A DNA stretch of 64,000 nucleotides, from NCBI RefSeq assembly GCF_900207585.1, contig NZ_OAOP01000008.1:1-64000 (forward strand), written 5' to 3'. Positions 1-9,930 of this stretch are shown piece by piece. The translations under genes were made by a program, and so were the position numbers. Under the pieces are notes generated by a model. The model had not been told where the DNA came from. It did not search any database and saw only the letters and a list, made by a program, of their open reading frames with translations. Origin of the DNA: Bacillus oleivorans (GTDB lineage Bacteria; Bacillota; Bacilli; Bacillales; JC228). Every line of letters starts with the position of its first letter. Positions within the stretch are counted from its first letter, which is position 1.

Positions 1-63
1 AAGGCAAAATTAAAAGGCATGAGTCCGGTTCAATACCGAAATCATGCCCAAGTAGCTGCCTAA
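1..63 (+). CDS. IS3-family transposase OrfB, last 20 residues
   Basis: This is a partial gene cut by the window edge. The visible codons end in KGMSPVQYRNHAQVAA, the usual end of the DDE integrase subunit of IS3/IS150-type elements. It would catalyse cutting and joining of the element ends. The catalytic residues lie outside the window, so it cannot be judged whether the copy is intact. Confidence 0.75.
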   Translation, partial: KAKLKGMSPVQYRNHAQVAA

Positions 64-90
64 ATTTCTGTGTCTAACTTTTTGGGTTCA
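1..90 (+). mobile_element. IS3-family insertion sequence, right end only
   Basis: The window opens inside an insertion sequence. A reading frame that ends at 63 has the typical C-terminus of IS3-family OrfB transposases. It is followed by TGTCTAACTTTTTGGGTTCA at 71-90, whose reverse complement starts TGAACCC and fits an IS3-type terminal inverted repeat. The element therefore ends at about base 90. The left part and the target duplication lie outside the window. The right junction is only 49 bp from the stop codon of the SR1P gene. Confidence 0.8.
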
Positions 91-138
91 GATCATCATC
101 CGATGGTTTTTTATTATTAAGCAAGTCATATATATATA

Positions 139-264
139 TTAATCTGTTTCATCCTCATTCTTACTTTCATGACAGTGATCACACTTGGCATAGAGCACAG
201 AAACTTTTTCATCCTCAAAATGAGTAATTGTAGCATTGCATGTTTGACAAATAATCGTCCCCAT
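139..264 (-). CDS. sr1P: SR1P, GapA-binding small peptide encoded by the SR1 dual-function RNA
   Basis: This 41-residue protein begins MGTIICQTCNATITHFEDEK, matching the SR1P family of Bacillus. SR1 is a dual-function RNA: its RNA base-pairs with ahrC mRNA in B. subtilis, and its peptide binds glyceraldehyde-3-phosphate dehydrogenase GapA and stabilises gapA mRNA. Two Cys pairs (C6/C9 and C28/C31) suggest metal binding. The start follows a strong ribosome site, GGAGAAGGGG, at the usual spacing. A promoter and a catabolite-repression site lie directly upstream. No terminator hairpin is visible between the stop codon and the insertion sequence. In B. subtilis the gene also lies near pdhABCD, as here. 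Confidence 0.85.
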   Translation of the reverse strand: MGTIICQTCNATITHFEDEKVSVLYAKCDHCHESKNEDETD

Positions 265-292
265 TGTTCCCCTTCTCCTTTGCCTTATATTT

Positions 293-343
293 TGAAAACG
301 CTTAACTTAATTTAATAATATTATGACACATTAAGATTTTCAA
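293..343 (-). promoter_or_regulatory. Promoter of the SR1/SR1P transcript with a cre (CcpA) site
   Basis: On the minus strand TTGAAA (338-343) and TATTAT (315-320) are separated by 17 bp, a good sigma-A promoter. Just downstream, 293-306 reads GTTAAGCGTTTTCA, with one perfect cre half (AGCGTTTTCA) around the central CG. This placement would let CcpA block transcription on glucose. In B. subtilis SR1 is repressed mainly by CcpN and also by CcpA. No CcpN site was identified. Confidence 0.6.
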
Positions 344-474
344 GCCCTAATTGTATGTCATATTTACCTATTTTTGTATTTTATTTTACCAACAGTACCT
401 TTATCTCCAAAAACAGGCTTGCTATGATATAATTATTTTTGAAAATTGAAAATTCTAACGTCCGAGGTGTTTCT

Positions 475-894
475 ATGAGAGAGGCAGCTTTCATTAAAGT
501 AACTCCACTTTCGCAAAAAGAGTCAATTTCGTATGATGATGTAAAAGAAATTTTACAATACTATCAAGAGATTACACATAAGACAGGGGAACAATTAAGC
601 TGGGAATATGATCAAAATGCGTTCCCTTATGAAATAATGGAAATAACATCTTCCGAAGGTACATATCTCCATCTAAAGAGTCATGAAGATCCTCACTATC
701 ATTCCATCTTTATCGATATACCGAATACACCTGCAGATACACTTCCTGATACATTACGTATTTCATTGGCTGCAAGTTCAACTACAGCTGATAAAGGAAA
801 AGCAAATGAGTTATGTAAATTTATTGCAAAAAAATGGGAGGCAGAACTGCAGCTTTTTAATAACCGGGTGATGTATTTTTGTAAGCGAAAATAA
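475..894 (+). CDS. DUF1885-type protein of unknown function
   Basis: This 139-residue soluble protein has no signal peptide or membrane segment. The segment KTGEQLSWEYDQNAFPYEI resembles the DUF1885 family of small Bacillus proteins, which has no known function. An upstream TTG at 439 is open in frame. The ATG at 475 is preferred because GAGGTG lies 5-6 bp before it. The gene stands alone between the SR1P promoter and a convergent deacetylase gene, sharing the terminator at 941-972. Confidence 0.6.
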   Translation: MREAAFIKVTPLSQKESISYDDVKEILQYYQEITHKTGEQLSWEYDQNAFPYEIMEITSSEGTYLHLKSHEDPHYHSIFIDIPNTPADTLPDTLRISLAASSTTADKGKANELCKFIAKKWEAELQLFNNRVMYFCKRK

Positions 895-940
895 ACTCTG
901 TACACAATTCAGCAAAATATCTTCTATTTTCTTATCGATT

Positions 941-972
941 AAAAAACCCACTGTTCTGATACAGTGGGTTTC
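941..972. terminator. Bidirectional intrinsic terminator
   Basis: A perfect 10-bp inverted repeat, AACCCACTGT/ACAGTGGGTT, lies between two convergent genes. It is flanked by A-rich sequence on the left and T residues on the right, so it can stop transcription from both sides. Confidence 0.8.
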
Positions 973-976
973 ACTT

Positions 977-1855
977 TTACTTTATTTTTTCAATTTTAGT
1001 AATGGTAGCAGGATCGACAAATTCATATCCTTTATTTCGCAGTCCCTCAACAATCCCTTCTAATGCCTCAAAGGTCCAGCTGCGGTCGTGCATTAACAGG
1101 TTCGCTCCATTGTTTAAGTACGGTGAATTAACCATAATATCAGTAAGGGCTTCTTTTTCCAGATAACCATCTACCCAGTCATAACCATACGTCCAGTTCA
1201 TTACAATCATACCTTCTTCTTCGGCCACTTGATAACTATAATCCGTATTAACCCCATGGGGAGCTCTAAAAAATTGAGGCTTTTCACCAGTAATATTTTC
1301 GATTAATTCATTTAATTTCACAATGTCTTCTCTTTGTTCTTCTTCTGTTAAATCTCTGAGCAATGCATGATTGTATGTATGGTTTCCAATCGAAAAACCT
1401 AATTCATGGATTGATCTTAATTTTTGCTGTTCCTCTTCAGTATCAATAAAATGACCATTTACAAAAAAGATTGCTTTAACCCCTAGCTGCTTAAGCAGCT
1501 GAGCCATTTCAACTGCATGTTCATCTGGAGCATCATCGAAGGTTAATAGCACCACTTTATCGTTAGCTGCATCAATCGGCTCGATTGTCCAGTTAGCAGG
1601 ATTCACCACATACTGGGGCTTTGGTTCTGCCTCTGCCGGAGGTTGCTCCGTTTCTTCTGAAGAATCCCCATTTTTTGATGGTTCATCATCTGGTTCTGTG
1701 GTTGCCGCGTCATCTTCTGTCAAATCAACTTCCATTTCAGTTTGATCAGGCTTTGTTTGGTCTTTTTCCCCTTGTTCACTATTGTTTTGTGAAACTGATG
1801 AAGAACAAGCGGTTAATATTCCAAGTAAGCAGAAAATAAAAAGAAATCGCTTCAT
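977..1855 (-). CDS. Polysaccharide deacetylase (NodB domain) lipoprotein
   Basis: This 292-residue exported lipoprotein has signal MKRFLFIFCLLGILTACSSS with lipobox LTAC. An acidic, Pro/Glu-rich linker follows (about residues 25-80), then a NodB domain. Visible deacetylase motifs are TFDDAP (usually TFDDGP), GNHTYNH for metal binding, FFRAPHG for the catalytic Arg, and LLMHD near the end. The family removes acetyl groups from peptidoglycan or other N-acetylated polysaccharides at the cell surface. The start at 1855 follows AGGGGGAGC. A longer frame upstream lacks a ribosome site and would bury the signal peptide. The Gly-to-Ala change in motif 1 is the only deviation. Confidence 0.85.
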   Translation of the reverse strand: MKRFLFIFCLLGILTACSSSVSQNNSEQGEKDQTKPDQTEMEVDLTEDDAATTEPDDEPSKNGDSSEETEQPPAEAEPKPQYVVNPANWTIEPIDAANDKVVLLTFDDAPDEHAVEMAQLLKQLGVKAIFFVNGHFIDTEEEQQKLRSIHELGFSIGNHTYNHALLRDLTEEEQREDIVKLNELIENITGEKPQFFRAPHGVNTDYSYQVAEEEGMIVMNWTYGYDWVDGYLEKEALTDIMVNSPYLNNGANLLMHDRSWTFEALEGIVEGLRNKGYEFVDPATITKIEKIK

Positions 1856-2145
1856 GATAGCTCCCCCTAAGTTGTATGTATTCCGAACCATATAACTGTT
1901 TGTCAAATAAAATGTTATAGTGCCCGGTTTAATGGGTATGGGTAATAAATGCACCGATTCCAAAACGAAAATACTAATCTTCTAATTAGCACTAAACAAC
2001 ATTTTTCAAACCCCAGTAGTTTAACTCCAAAAGCGATGTAAGCTCGTTTCATCTTCTAATTATACGTGAGAATAAGTTTATTTCCTATCATATTTCGAGA
2101 ATTATATTCAAACTATTAATGGAATCGGTTTATAGGGGGGATTTT

Positions 2146-3675
2146 TTGAATAAGATAACACCAGTATTTACAGTGTCAGTAATTGTAACCTTGTTCTTTA
2201 TTATTTGGGGAATTATACCGGAAGGAGTCCTTAACAACTTTAGTCTGAATGCAGTGACAACCGCAGTACATAGTATTATATTAGAAAAGTTTGGTTGGTT
2301 TTACCTGATATCTGCATCAATTTTTCTCGCTTTTGCGCTCTTGCTCATATTCACAAAATACGGGAATATTCGATTAGGAAAAGAAGGAGACCAACCCGAA
2401 TATAGTTATTTAACATGGTTTGCGATGTTGTTTAGTGCCGGTATGGGAATTGGATTAGTATTTTGGGGGGCGGCGGAACCAATGTTCCATTATTACTATC
2501 CGCCATTAGAAGAACCTGCTTCTGAAGAGTCCGCAAGAGCAGCGCTCCGGTACTCATTTTTCCATTGGGGCTTACACCCATGGGCGATATACACAGTAGT
2601 TGGTTTGGCACTCGCCTATTTTCAATTCAGAAAAAAGTCACCTGGTGTTTTTAGCTCGCTATTAAGACCGGTATTTGGAGACCGTGTAGACGGCAGTTTA
2701 GGAATTCTGATAAATTTTATTGCAGTATTTGCTACTGTATTTGGAGTGGCTACATCATTAGGTTTAGGAGCATCTCAGATTAGCGGCGGGCTCTCGTATA
2801 CATTTGATGGGATTGAAAATACATTTACAACGCAATTGATTATTATTATCGTAGTTACTATATTATTTATGATTTCAGCTCAGACTGGATTAAATCGGGG
2901 AATTAAATATCTTAGTAATTTGAATATTATTCTCGCGCTTGCTTTAATGCTTTTTGTTCTTTTTGCAGGTCCTACTAACTTTATTATGGATACATTTTCG
3001 ACGACGCTAGGTTCATATATACAAAATCTCCCTTCTATGAGTTTTCGTCTAGCCCCATTTGACCCGGAAAATACATGGTATGAAGATTGGACTATTTTCT
3101 ATTGGGCTTGGTGGATTTCGTGGGCACCATTTGTCGGGACATTCATTGCACGCGTTTCAAGAGGACGTACTATCCGGGAATTTACCATTGGTGTACTGCT
3201 CGTACCAACCCTATTCGGCGCATTATGGTTTTCTGTTTTTGGCGGAAGTGCAATTGGACTTGATTACTTTCAAGGCAGCTCAATTTTAGGTGAGATTGAA
3301 AGTGTAGGAGAAGAAGTAGCTTTATTCGAACTATTTAACTATTTTCCATTTTCCATGTTCTTATCTATACTTGCGATTTTCTTAATTTGTACGTTCTTTA
3401 TAACTTCTGCTGATTCAGCGACCTTTGTCTTAGGGATGCAAACAACGAATGGAAGTTTAAATCCCCCTAATACTGTTAAGCTTTTATGGGGTATAATTCA
3501 AGCTGGAGCTGCGACAATTCTCCTTTATATAGGAGGACTTGCCGCACTTCAAAAAGCATCCATTATCGCAGCTCTTCCATTTACAGTCATTATGCTCCTG
3601 ATTGTATATTCGCTGATTAAATCATTCATAGAAGAACTGCCTAAAGGGCAAAAGATGCAAAAAGAGATCGATTAA
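2146..3675 (+). CDS. opuD: BCCT-family glycine betaine transporter OpuD
   Basis: This 509-residue membrane protein has about 12 hydrophobic segments. Diagnostic BCCT motifs are AGMGIGLVFWGAAEPMFHY near residue 95 and WAWWISWAPFVGTFIARVSR near 320, which holds the Trp-rich substrate/Na+ region. The family takes up glycine betaine using the Na+ gradient and protects against osmotic stress. B. subtilis OpuD is about 512 residues. The TTG start at 2146 gives MNKITPVFTV, like OpuD, and follows a run of six G at 2135-2140. The upstream ATG at 2119 has no ribosome site. The gene is monocistronic with its own terminator. Confidence 0.88.
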   Translation: MNKITPVFTVSVIVTLFFIIWGIIPEGVLNNFSLNAVTTAVHSIILEKFGWFYLISASIFLAFALLLIFTKYGNIRLGKEGDQPEYSYLTWFAMLFSAGMGIGLVFWGAAEPMFHYYYPPLEEPASEESARAALRYSFFHWGLHPWAIYTVVGLALAYFQFRKKSPGVFSSLLRPVFGDRVDGSLGILINFIAVFATVFGVATSLGLGASQISGGLSYTFDGIENTFTTQLIIIIVVTILFMISAQTGLNRGIKYLSNLNIILALALMLFVLFAGPTNFIMDTFSTTLGSYIQNLPSMSFRLAPFDPENTWYEDWTIFYWAWWISWAPFVGTFIARVSRGRTIREFTIGVLLVPTLFGALWFSVFGGSAIGLDYFQGSSILGEIESVGEEVALFELFNYFPFSMFLSILAIFLICTFFITSADSATFVLGMQTTNGSLNPPNTVKLLWGIIQAGAATILLYIGGLAALQKASIIAALPFTVIMLLIVYSLIKSFIEELPKGQKMQKEID

Positions 3676-3724
3676 CGGCTTCTCCTGTTGATCCCTTCCA
3701 TCATTTACATTGTGGTGTTCACTT

Positions 3725-3762
3725 TAAAAATCCACTGCTCACTTTTAGCAGTGGATTTTTTA
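3725..3762. terminator. Intrinsic terminator after opuD
   Basis: The arms AAATCCACTGCT and AGCAGTGGATTT surround a 7-nt loop and are followed by a T run. The 3' side touches the stop codon of the convergent gene at 3760, so it probably serves both genes. Confidence 0.8.
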
Positions 3763-4008
3763 TACCCATGAAGATATCGCTGGCATTCCCCAATGAATGA
3801 ATAAATAAAAAGAGAGGGTAGCGCCTGTTATGATAAGCGAGGCTTTCGTTGATTTTACTACATATTTAGCTATATTAAACGCTAGAAATACAAAGATAAG
3901 AAACATGCCTATATTATACCCGGGTCTGTCATGATCAGATAACCATTCTGCCAGACTATAGCTGCTCCATATCATCATTTGTAAAAGCACTGCGACATAG
4001 CTTTTCAT
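3760..4008 (-). CDS. Small membrane protein of unknown function
   Basis: This 82-residue protein has about three hydrophobic segments (residues 1-20, 33-50 and 58-80), a short charged loop SDHDRPGY and few other charges. It is not recognised as a named family. The start follows GGAAAGAG at about 7 bp. It is probably monocistronic and converges with opuD. A role in the membrane is inferred only from composition. Confidence 0.55.
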   Translation of the reverse strand: MKSYVAVLLQMMIWSSYSLAEWLSDHDRPGYNIGMFLIFVFLAFNIAKYVVKSTKASLIITGATLSFYLFIHWGMPAISSWV

Positions 4009-4187
4009 TCAACCACTCTTTCCTGTTTCCCTATATATCTTTTACCCGCTTTTTACCGCAAAAATTAAGACAACGCTTTATCAGATATATCATTTCTGTA
4101 ACATTCAAATGACATAGGCAAAATGTCCTTGTTTCTATGCTAAACTTGTATTTGAAATTTCGAACTTTTACAATGAGCGGTGAGAGT

Positions 4188-4550
4188 ATGAAACCATATT
4201 TGATTCTTGTTTTAGTTTTATTTTTACTGAGTTCTTGCTCAAGTGAAGAGAAACCTATGATTCAAACAGATGGAGTAAATCTGATTTTTTTTACCGATGA
4301 TGCTCATTTTGAAAAAGAAATCTCTTATTATGATGCTATTTTAGAACTGAGAAAAACATACCCAACCCTTGTAAATAAAATGAAAGTTATTACCCCAAAT
4401 GATTTGGACCGGCTAGAGGAACAGCTCCACGTTGACGAATTCCCGGCGCTGCTGATAACGAATGGCAATACTATTATTTTCAGTGTGGAAGGTGCAGCCC
4501 CAAAAGAAGAAATCATAAATCCCGTCGTACAGCTTTTATCTTCCAATTAA
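4188..4550 (+). CDS. Small lipoprotein, possibly Slp-like
   Basis: This 120-residue secreted lipoprotein has signal MKPYLILVLVLFLLSSCSSE with lipobox LSSC. The mature part contains a thioredoxin-like stretch, VDEFPALLITNGNTIIFSVEG, but no CxxC. In B. subtilis a small peptidoglycan-associated lipoprotein gene, slp, sits beside pdhD. The position here suggests a relationship, but the gene is convergent to pdhD and identity was not established. The ATG at 4188 follows GGTGAG. An upstream frame start at 4137 would hide the signal peptide. Confidence 0.6.
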   Translation: MKPYLILVLVLFLLSSCSSEEKPMIQTDGVNLIFFTDDAHFEKEISYYDAILELRKTYPTLVNKMKVITPNDLDRLEEQLHVDEFPALLITNGNTIIFSVEGAAPKEEIINPVVQLLSSN

Positions 4551-4560
4551 AAATCAAACA

Positions 4561-4603
4561 AAAAGAGAGTGTGAAAATCGAAATGATTTCACACTCTCTG
4601 TAC
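4561..4603. terminator. Bidirectional terminator between the lipoprotein gene and pdhD
   Basis: A long inverted repeat, AGAGAGTGTGAAA with TTTCACACTCTCT, lies between the convergent genes, with A-rich sequence upstream. It is the only terminator visible at the end of the pdh operon. Confidence 0.8.
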
Positions 4604-4618
4604 TTTTCATTGAAATAT

Positions 4619-6028
4619 TTATTTTATGATATGGATTGGTGAACCAAGAGCTACTTCTGCTGCTTCCATTGTGATTTCACCTAATGTTGGATGAGCATGG
4701 ATTGTCATAGCGATATCTTCTGCTGTCATTCCGGCTTCGATTGCCAGACCTAGCTCTGCAATTACATCAGATGCATTAGCCCCTGCGATTTGTGCCCCGA
4801 TGACTAAACCATCTTCTTTACGAGTAACGAGCTTTACAAAGCCATCCGTTTCGTTTAATGCTAAGGCACGGCCGTTAGCAGCATACGGGAATTTCGCGCC
4901 AATCACATCAAATCCTGCTTCTTTAGCTTGTTGCTCATTAAAACCAACAGTTGCTAGTTCTGGTTCAGAGAAAACAACAGCCGGGATTGCAAGGTAGTCT
5001 ACTTCAGCAGGTTCTCCCGCAATTGCTTCAGCAGCCACTTTACCCTCATAAGAAGCCTTGTGAGCTAGCTGAGGTCCTTCGACGATGTCTCCGATCGCAT
5101 AGATATTGCTTACGTTTGTACGGCATTGTTTGTCAACTTTGATAAGGCCGCGCTCAGTCATTTCAATTCCGACTTGCTCTAAGCCAAGTTCATCCGTGTT
5201 TGGTCTGCGTCCAACTGTTACGAGAACATAATCAGCTTCCAGCTTTTGTTCAGAGCCGCCAGCTTCATATGTTACGACAACGCCATTACCTGTTACTTCC
5301 GCACCTTTTGCCATTGCTTTTGTAACAACCTCAACACCTTTTGCCTTAAGGTTCTTCTTAACGATCGTTGTCATTTGTTTTTCAAAGCCCGCGAGGATAT
5401 CATCGCTGCCCTCAAGAACAGTAACTTTAGATCCCATGTTTGCATAGGCAGTTCCAAGTTCGATTCCGATTACGCCCCCGCCAATGATAACGAGTTTTTG
5501 CGGAACTTCTTTTAGGTTTAAAGCGCCAGTTGAATCAATAACACGCTCTGAATAAGGGAATGTTTTTAATTCAATTGGTCGGGATCCTGTTGCAATAATG
5601 GCATTTTTAAATGTATACGTTTGTGCTGAATTTTCATTCATCACACGGATTGAATTCGCATCTACGAAATAAGCTTCACCTTTGACGATTTCTACTTTAT
5701 TTCCTTTTAGAAGTCCTTCTACACCGCTTGTCAGCTTTTTAACCACTTTGCTTTTAAATTCTTGAACCTTTGAAAAATCAAGGGTTACATTTTCCGCCTT
5801 GATTCCCATATCATCGGAATGAAGAGCTTGCTCATATCGATGCCCTGCTGTAATAAGTGCTTTAGATGGGATACATCCAACGTTCAAGCATACTCCGCCG
5901 AGTTCAGCTTTTTCTACGATGGTTACTTTTTGTCCCAGTTGAGCAGCACGAATTGCAGCAACGTAACCGCCAGGGCCGGACCCAATGACTAGAGTATCTG
6001 TTTCAATTGGAAAATCTCCTACAACCAT
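4619..6028 (-). CDS. pdhD: Dihydrolipoyl dehydrogenase (E3), PdhD
   Basis: This 469-residue FAD flavoprotein reoxidises dihydrolipoyl groups of the pyruvate dehydrogenase complex with NAD+. Visible features are the FAD fold [14 protein letters not shown] (about 16-29), the redox pair in [15 protein letters not shown] (C47, C52), the NAD-binding [13 protein letters not shown] near 180, the second FAD segment [11 protein letters not shown] near 310, and the catalytic HAHPTLGE near 445. Length and sequence closely follow B. subtilis PdhD. It is the last gene of pdhABCD, 3 bp after pdhC, and probably also serves other 2-oxoacid dehydrogenases. Confidence 0.97.
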   Translation of the reverse strand: MVVGDFPIETDTLVIGSGPGGYVAAIRAAQLGQKVTIVEKAELGGVCLNVGCIPSKALITAGHRYEQALHSDDMGIKAENVTLDFSKVQEFKSKVVKKLTSGVEGLLKGNKVEIVKGEAYFVDANSIRVMNENSAQTYTFKNAIIATGSRPIELKTFPYSERVIDSTGALNLKEVPQKLVIIGGGVIGIELGTAYANMGSKVTVLEGSDDILAGFEKQMTTIVKKNLKAKGVEVVTKAMAKGAEVTGNGVVVTYEAGGSEQKLEADYVLVTVGRRPNTDELGLEQVGIEMTERGLIKVDKQCRTNVSNIYAIGDIVEGPQLAHKASYEGKVAAEAIAGEPAEVDYLAIPAVVFSEPELATVGFNEQQAKEAGFDVIGAKFPYAANGRALALNETDGFVKLVTRKEDGLVIGAQIAGANASDVIAELGLAIEAGMTAEDIAMTIHAHPTLGEITMEAAEVALGSPIHIIK

Positions 6029-6031
6029 GAA

Positions 6032-7321
6032 TTACGCCTCCATTAATAATAGTTCTGGGTCGCTGAGTAATCGTTTAATGTGATTAAGTGCATTTTGAGC
6101 TGTTGCACCATCGATCATCCGGTGATCGAAGCTTAAAGATAAGGCTAACATTGGAGCAGCAACGATTTCACCATCACGCACGATTGGTTTTTCAGCTATT
6201 CTGCCAATACCGAGAATGGCTACTTCTGGATGATTAATAACAGGCGTAAACCATTGACCCCCAGCTGATCCGATGTTTGTAATTGTACAAGATGCACCCT
6301 TCATTTCATCTGGTGCAAGCTTGCCATCTCTCGCTTTAGTGGCTAATTCATTAATTTCTCCAGAAATCTTGAACATAGATTTACGGTCTGCATTTTTCAC
6401 TACAGGTACAAGTAATCCTTTTTCAGTATCGGCAGCTATACCTATATTATAGTAATGTTTATGAATAATTTCACTTGTTTCGTCATCAAGTGATGTATTC
6501 AGCGCAGGATATTCACGTAAAGCACTTACCAAAGCTTTGACAACATATGGCAAGAAAGTAAGCTTCACTCCTTTATCCGCAGCCACCTGCTTGAACTTTT
6601 TACGGTGAGCGACAAGCTTTGTAACGTCCACTTCATCCATTAGTGTCACGTGCGGAGCTGTGTGTTTAGAATTAACCATGGCTTTGGCAATCGCTTTTCT
6701 GATACCGCTCATTTTTTCACGTGTTTCTGGGAAGGCTCCCTCTGGAATTGCTGGGGCTGCCTTTGGAGCGGCTGCTTCTGCTGTTTCCGTTTCAGCTTGA
6801 GCTGTTACAGCTTCCGCAGGTTTGGCACCGCCATTGATAAAGGCTTCAATATCTTCTTTTAAAACACGTCCATTTTTGCCAGTTCCGGAAACCTGTTTAA
6901 TATCAATCCCTTTTTCACGGGCGAATTTTCGGACAGAAGGCATCGCAATTACACGAACTCCCGATTCATCTTTTGCTTCAGGGGTTGCAGTTTCTACTGC
7001 TGGTGCAGGTTCTTCTTGCTTTGGCTCTACTTTCGGTGCTTCAGCTTTTTCTTCATTTCCTTTAAATTGTAAGTTCTCATATCCTGGAGCATCAAAAGTA
7101 ATCAGAACGTCTCCAACAATTGCGACTTCTCCCTCGTTTACTTTAACTTCTACAACTTTCCCAGTAACAGGTGAAGGGATTTCTACAACTGCTTTATCGT
7201 TTTGGACTTCACATAGTACATCGTCCTCTTTTACTTCGTCACCAGGCTTTACGAACCATTTTACAATTTCACCTTCGTGTATACCTTCTCCGATGTCCGG
7301 CAATTTAAATTCAAATGCCAC
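6032..7321 (-). CDS. pdhC: Dihydrolipoamide acetyltransferase (E2), PdhC
   Basis: This 429-residue core of the pyruvate dehydrogenase complex moves acetyl groups to CoA. Domains in order: one lipoyl domain (1-80, lipoyl Lys43 in [11 protein letters not shown]), an Ala/Glu/Pro-rich linker, a peripheral subunit-binding domain (about 130-165, [15 protein letters not shown]), a second linker, and the catalytic domain from about 200 with [10 protein letters not shown] near 400. The GTG at 7321 is chosen because AGGAGG lies 9 bp upstream and the protein then begins MAFEFKLPD as in B. subtilis. A TTG three codons earlier abuts the ribosome site. A strong hairpin separates it from pdhB. Confidence 0.96.
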   Translation of the reverse strand: MAFEFKLPDIGEGIHEGEIVKWFVKPGDEVKEDDVLCEVQNDKAVVEIPSPVTGKVVEVKVNEGEVAIVGDVLITFDAPGYENLQFKGNEEKAEAPKVEPKQEEPAPAVETATPEAKDESGVRVIAMPSVRKFAREKGIDIKQVSGTGKNGRVLKEDIEAFINGGAKPAEAVTAQAETETAEAAAPKAAPAIPEGAFPETREKMSGIRKAIAKAMVNSKHTAPHVTLMDEVDVTKLVAHRKKFKQVAADKGVKLTFLPYVVKALVSALREYPALNTSLDDETSEIIHKHYYNIGIAADTEKGLLVPVVKNADRKSMFKISGEINELATKARDGKLAPDEMKGASCTITNIGSAGGQWFTPVINHPEVAILGIGRIAEKPIVRDGEIVAAPMLALSLSFDHRMIDGATAQNALNHIKRLLSDPELLLMEA

Positions 7322-7360
7322 TTGGTTCAACCTCCTTTTACAGATAAAAGCTAAGTGTTC

Positions 7361-7403
7361 AAAAAATAATTAAGAAGAAAGGCGAATGACCTTTCATCTT
7401 AAT
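7361..7403 (-). terminator. Terminator-like hairpin inside the pdh operon
   Basis: On the minus strand 7403-7369 forms a hairpin with 14-nt arms (13 pairs) around TCATTCG, followed at once by TATTTTTT. This has the form of an intrinsic terminator yet lies between pdhB and pdhC. It could reduce E2/E3 transcripts relative to E1, or protect a processed 3' end. Confidence 0.7.
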
Positions 7404-7406
7404 CCA

Positions 7407-8384
7407 TTAGAAAGTTAAGACTTTTTTCGCTGTCTCAATAATGTCCTTGTAATTTGGAAGCCAGACAGATTCAGCTTGAGAGAATGGGAATACTGTATCT
7501 GGTGCAGCTACTCTTAATACAGGTGCTTCTAAACTTAAAATCGCACGATCATTGATTTCCGCTACAACATTTGCAGCAATTCCTGCTTGTTTTTGTGCCT
7601 CTTGTACCACAATAGCACGATTTGTTTTTTCTACTGATGCAATAATCGTATCAATATCTAAAGGACTAATCGTACGCAAATCTACGACTTCTACAGAGTA
7701 TCCTTCTTTTTCAAGTTCATCTGCTGCTTTTAGAGATTCTTGAACCATCGCACCATAGGTAATAATAGAAAGATCTTTCCCCTCACGTTTAACATCAGCT
7801 TTTCCAAGCGGAATCGTATATTCTTCCTCAGGAACCTCTTGGCGGAAAGAACGGTATAACTTCATATGCTCTAAAAAGATAACCGGATCGTTATCGCGAA
7901 TAGCAGAAATTAACAGTCCTTTTGCATCATATGGAGTAGAAGGGATGACCACTTTTAAACCAGGCTGTTGTGCCATTAAACCTTCTAAACTATCTGCGTG
8001 GAGTTCCGGCGTGTGTACGCCCCCTCCAAATGGTGAACGAATTGTAACGGGTGCAAAATAGCGTCCGCCTGATCGGTACCGCATACGTGCAAGCTGCCCT
8101 GAAATTGAATCCATTGCCTCATATACGAACCCGAAGAACTGTAATTCCGGTACTGGACGAAAACCTTGTAAAGCTAAACCAACCGCGAGTCCGCCAATCC
8201 CCGATTCAGCAAGCGGTGTATCAAATACTCGATCTTCCCCAAATTCTTTTTGTAAGCCTTCAGTAGCACGGAACACCCCACCGTTAACACCAACGTCTTC
8301 CCCGAACACAAGAACATTTTCATCGTTCTTTAGTTCAGTACGCAATGCGTCCGTGATTGCTTGAATCATTGTCATTTGAGCCAT
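7407..8384 (-). CDS. pdhB: Pyruvate dehydrogenase E1 beta subunit, PdhB
   Basis: This 325-residue subunit pairs with PdhA to bind thiamine diphosphate and decarboxylate pyruvate. It shows the transketolase-type pyrimidine-binding domain (start to about 175, with [15 protein letters not shown] and the activating Glu in PLAESGIGG) and the C-terminal transketolase domain ([15 protein letters not shown]). It is nearly identical in layout to B. subtilis PdhB. It starts 2 bp after the pdhA stop codon, so translation is probably coupled. The region after its stop forms the hairpin at 7361-7403. Confidence 0.97.
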   Translation of the reverse strand: MAQMTMIQAITDALRTELKNDENVLVFGEDVGVNGGVFRATEGLQKEFGEDRVFDTPLAESGIGGLAVGLALQGFRPVPELQFFGFVYEAMDSISGQLARMRYRSGGRYFAPVTIRSPFGGGVHTPELHADSLEGLMAQQPGLKVVIPSTPYDAKGLLISAIRDNDPVIFLEHMKLYRSFRQEVPEEEYTIPLGKADVKREGKDLSIITYGAMVQESLKAADELEKEGYSVEVVDLRTISPLDIDTIIASVEKTNRAIVVQEAQKQAGIAANVVAEINDRAILSLEAPVLRVAAPDTVFPFSQAESVWLPNYKDIIETAKKVLTF

Positions 8385-8386
8385 GC

Positions 8387-9517
<1,131 letters not shown>

Positions 9518-9723
9518 TCATATTAGATAATATCAATACCTATTAGTTTCTCCCTTCCAGATATCTATCAAACTGAAGCAGGAGAAAAAAACTGTATCAA
9601 TGGAAATGGAATTTACATTAATACAACTAGCTCTCAGTTCCAAGTTTACATGATTGTAATTCTTTCCGTCAATTACTTTAATTTCTCGATGGTTCCGCCA
9701 TTAAAATTAGATTAATTAATGAT

Positions 9724-9795
9724 CTGTATTATAGCTTTTTAAATAGCTGTATTATAAAACAGTAACGAAAATGAATGATCTGTTTTATAATAACC
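9724..9795. promoter_or_regulatory. Three AT-rich palindrome copies upstream of pdhA (putative operators)
   Basis: The near-palindrome CTGTATTATAAAACAG (9747-9762) is flanked by related sites: CTGTATTATAGCTTTT at 9724-9739, sharing its first ten bases, and CTGTTTTATAATAACC at 9780-9795, which matches its reverse complement at 14 of 16 positions. Start spacings are 23 and 33 bp. Each contains a TATAAT-like core, so promoter -10 elements may be embedded. The cluster sits about 225-275 bp before pdhA. No known regulator was assigned. The rest of the 9500-9884 gap holds no gene that I could see. Confidence 0.45.
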
Positions 9796-9884
9796 ACTCT
9801 TTAACTTTCACCAACAAGGTTATATCTATGTGCATGTTTCCTCAAATTAATTGGTTTTAAACGGTAGTTTCCAATGAACCAAAT

Positions 9885-9930
9885 AAAAAATGCCCGCCAA
9901 TCACTACATGTGACTTGGCGGGCAAATATT
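9885..9930 (-). terminator. Intrinsic terminator after ykyA
   Basis: TGCCCGCCAA (9891-9900) pairs perfectly with TTGGCGGGCA (9915-9924), with a T-rich run on the minus-strand 3' side. It separates ykyA from the pdh promoter region. Confidence 0.85.

Noticed and set aside
6822-7373. Long plus-strand open frame opposite pdhC
   Set aside because: It is antisense to a near-perfect pdhC, has no ribosome site, and its Ser/Thr/Pro-rich product mirrors the Ala/Glu/Pro linker codons.
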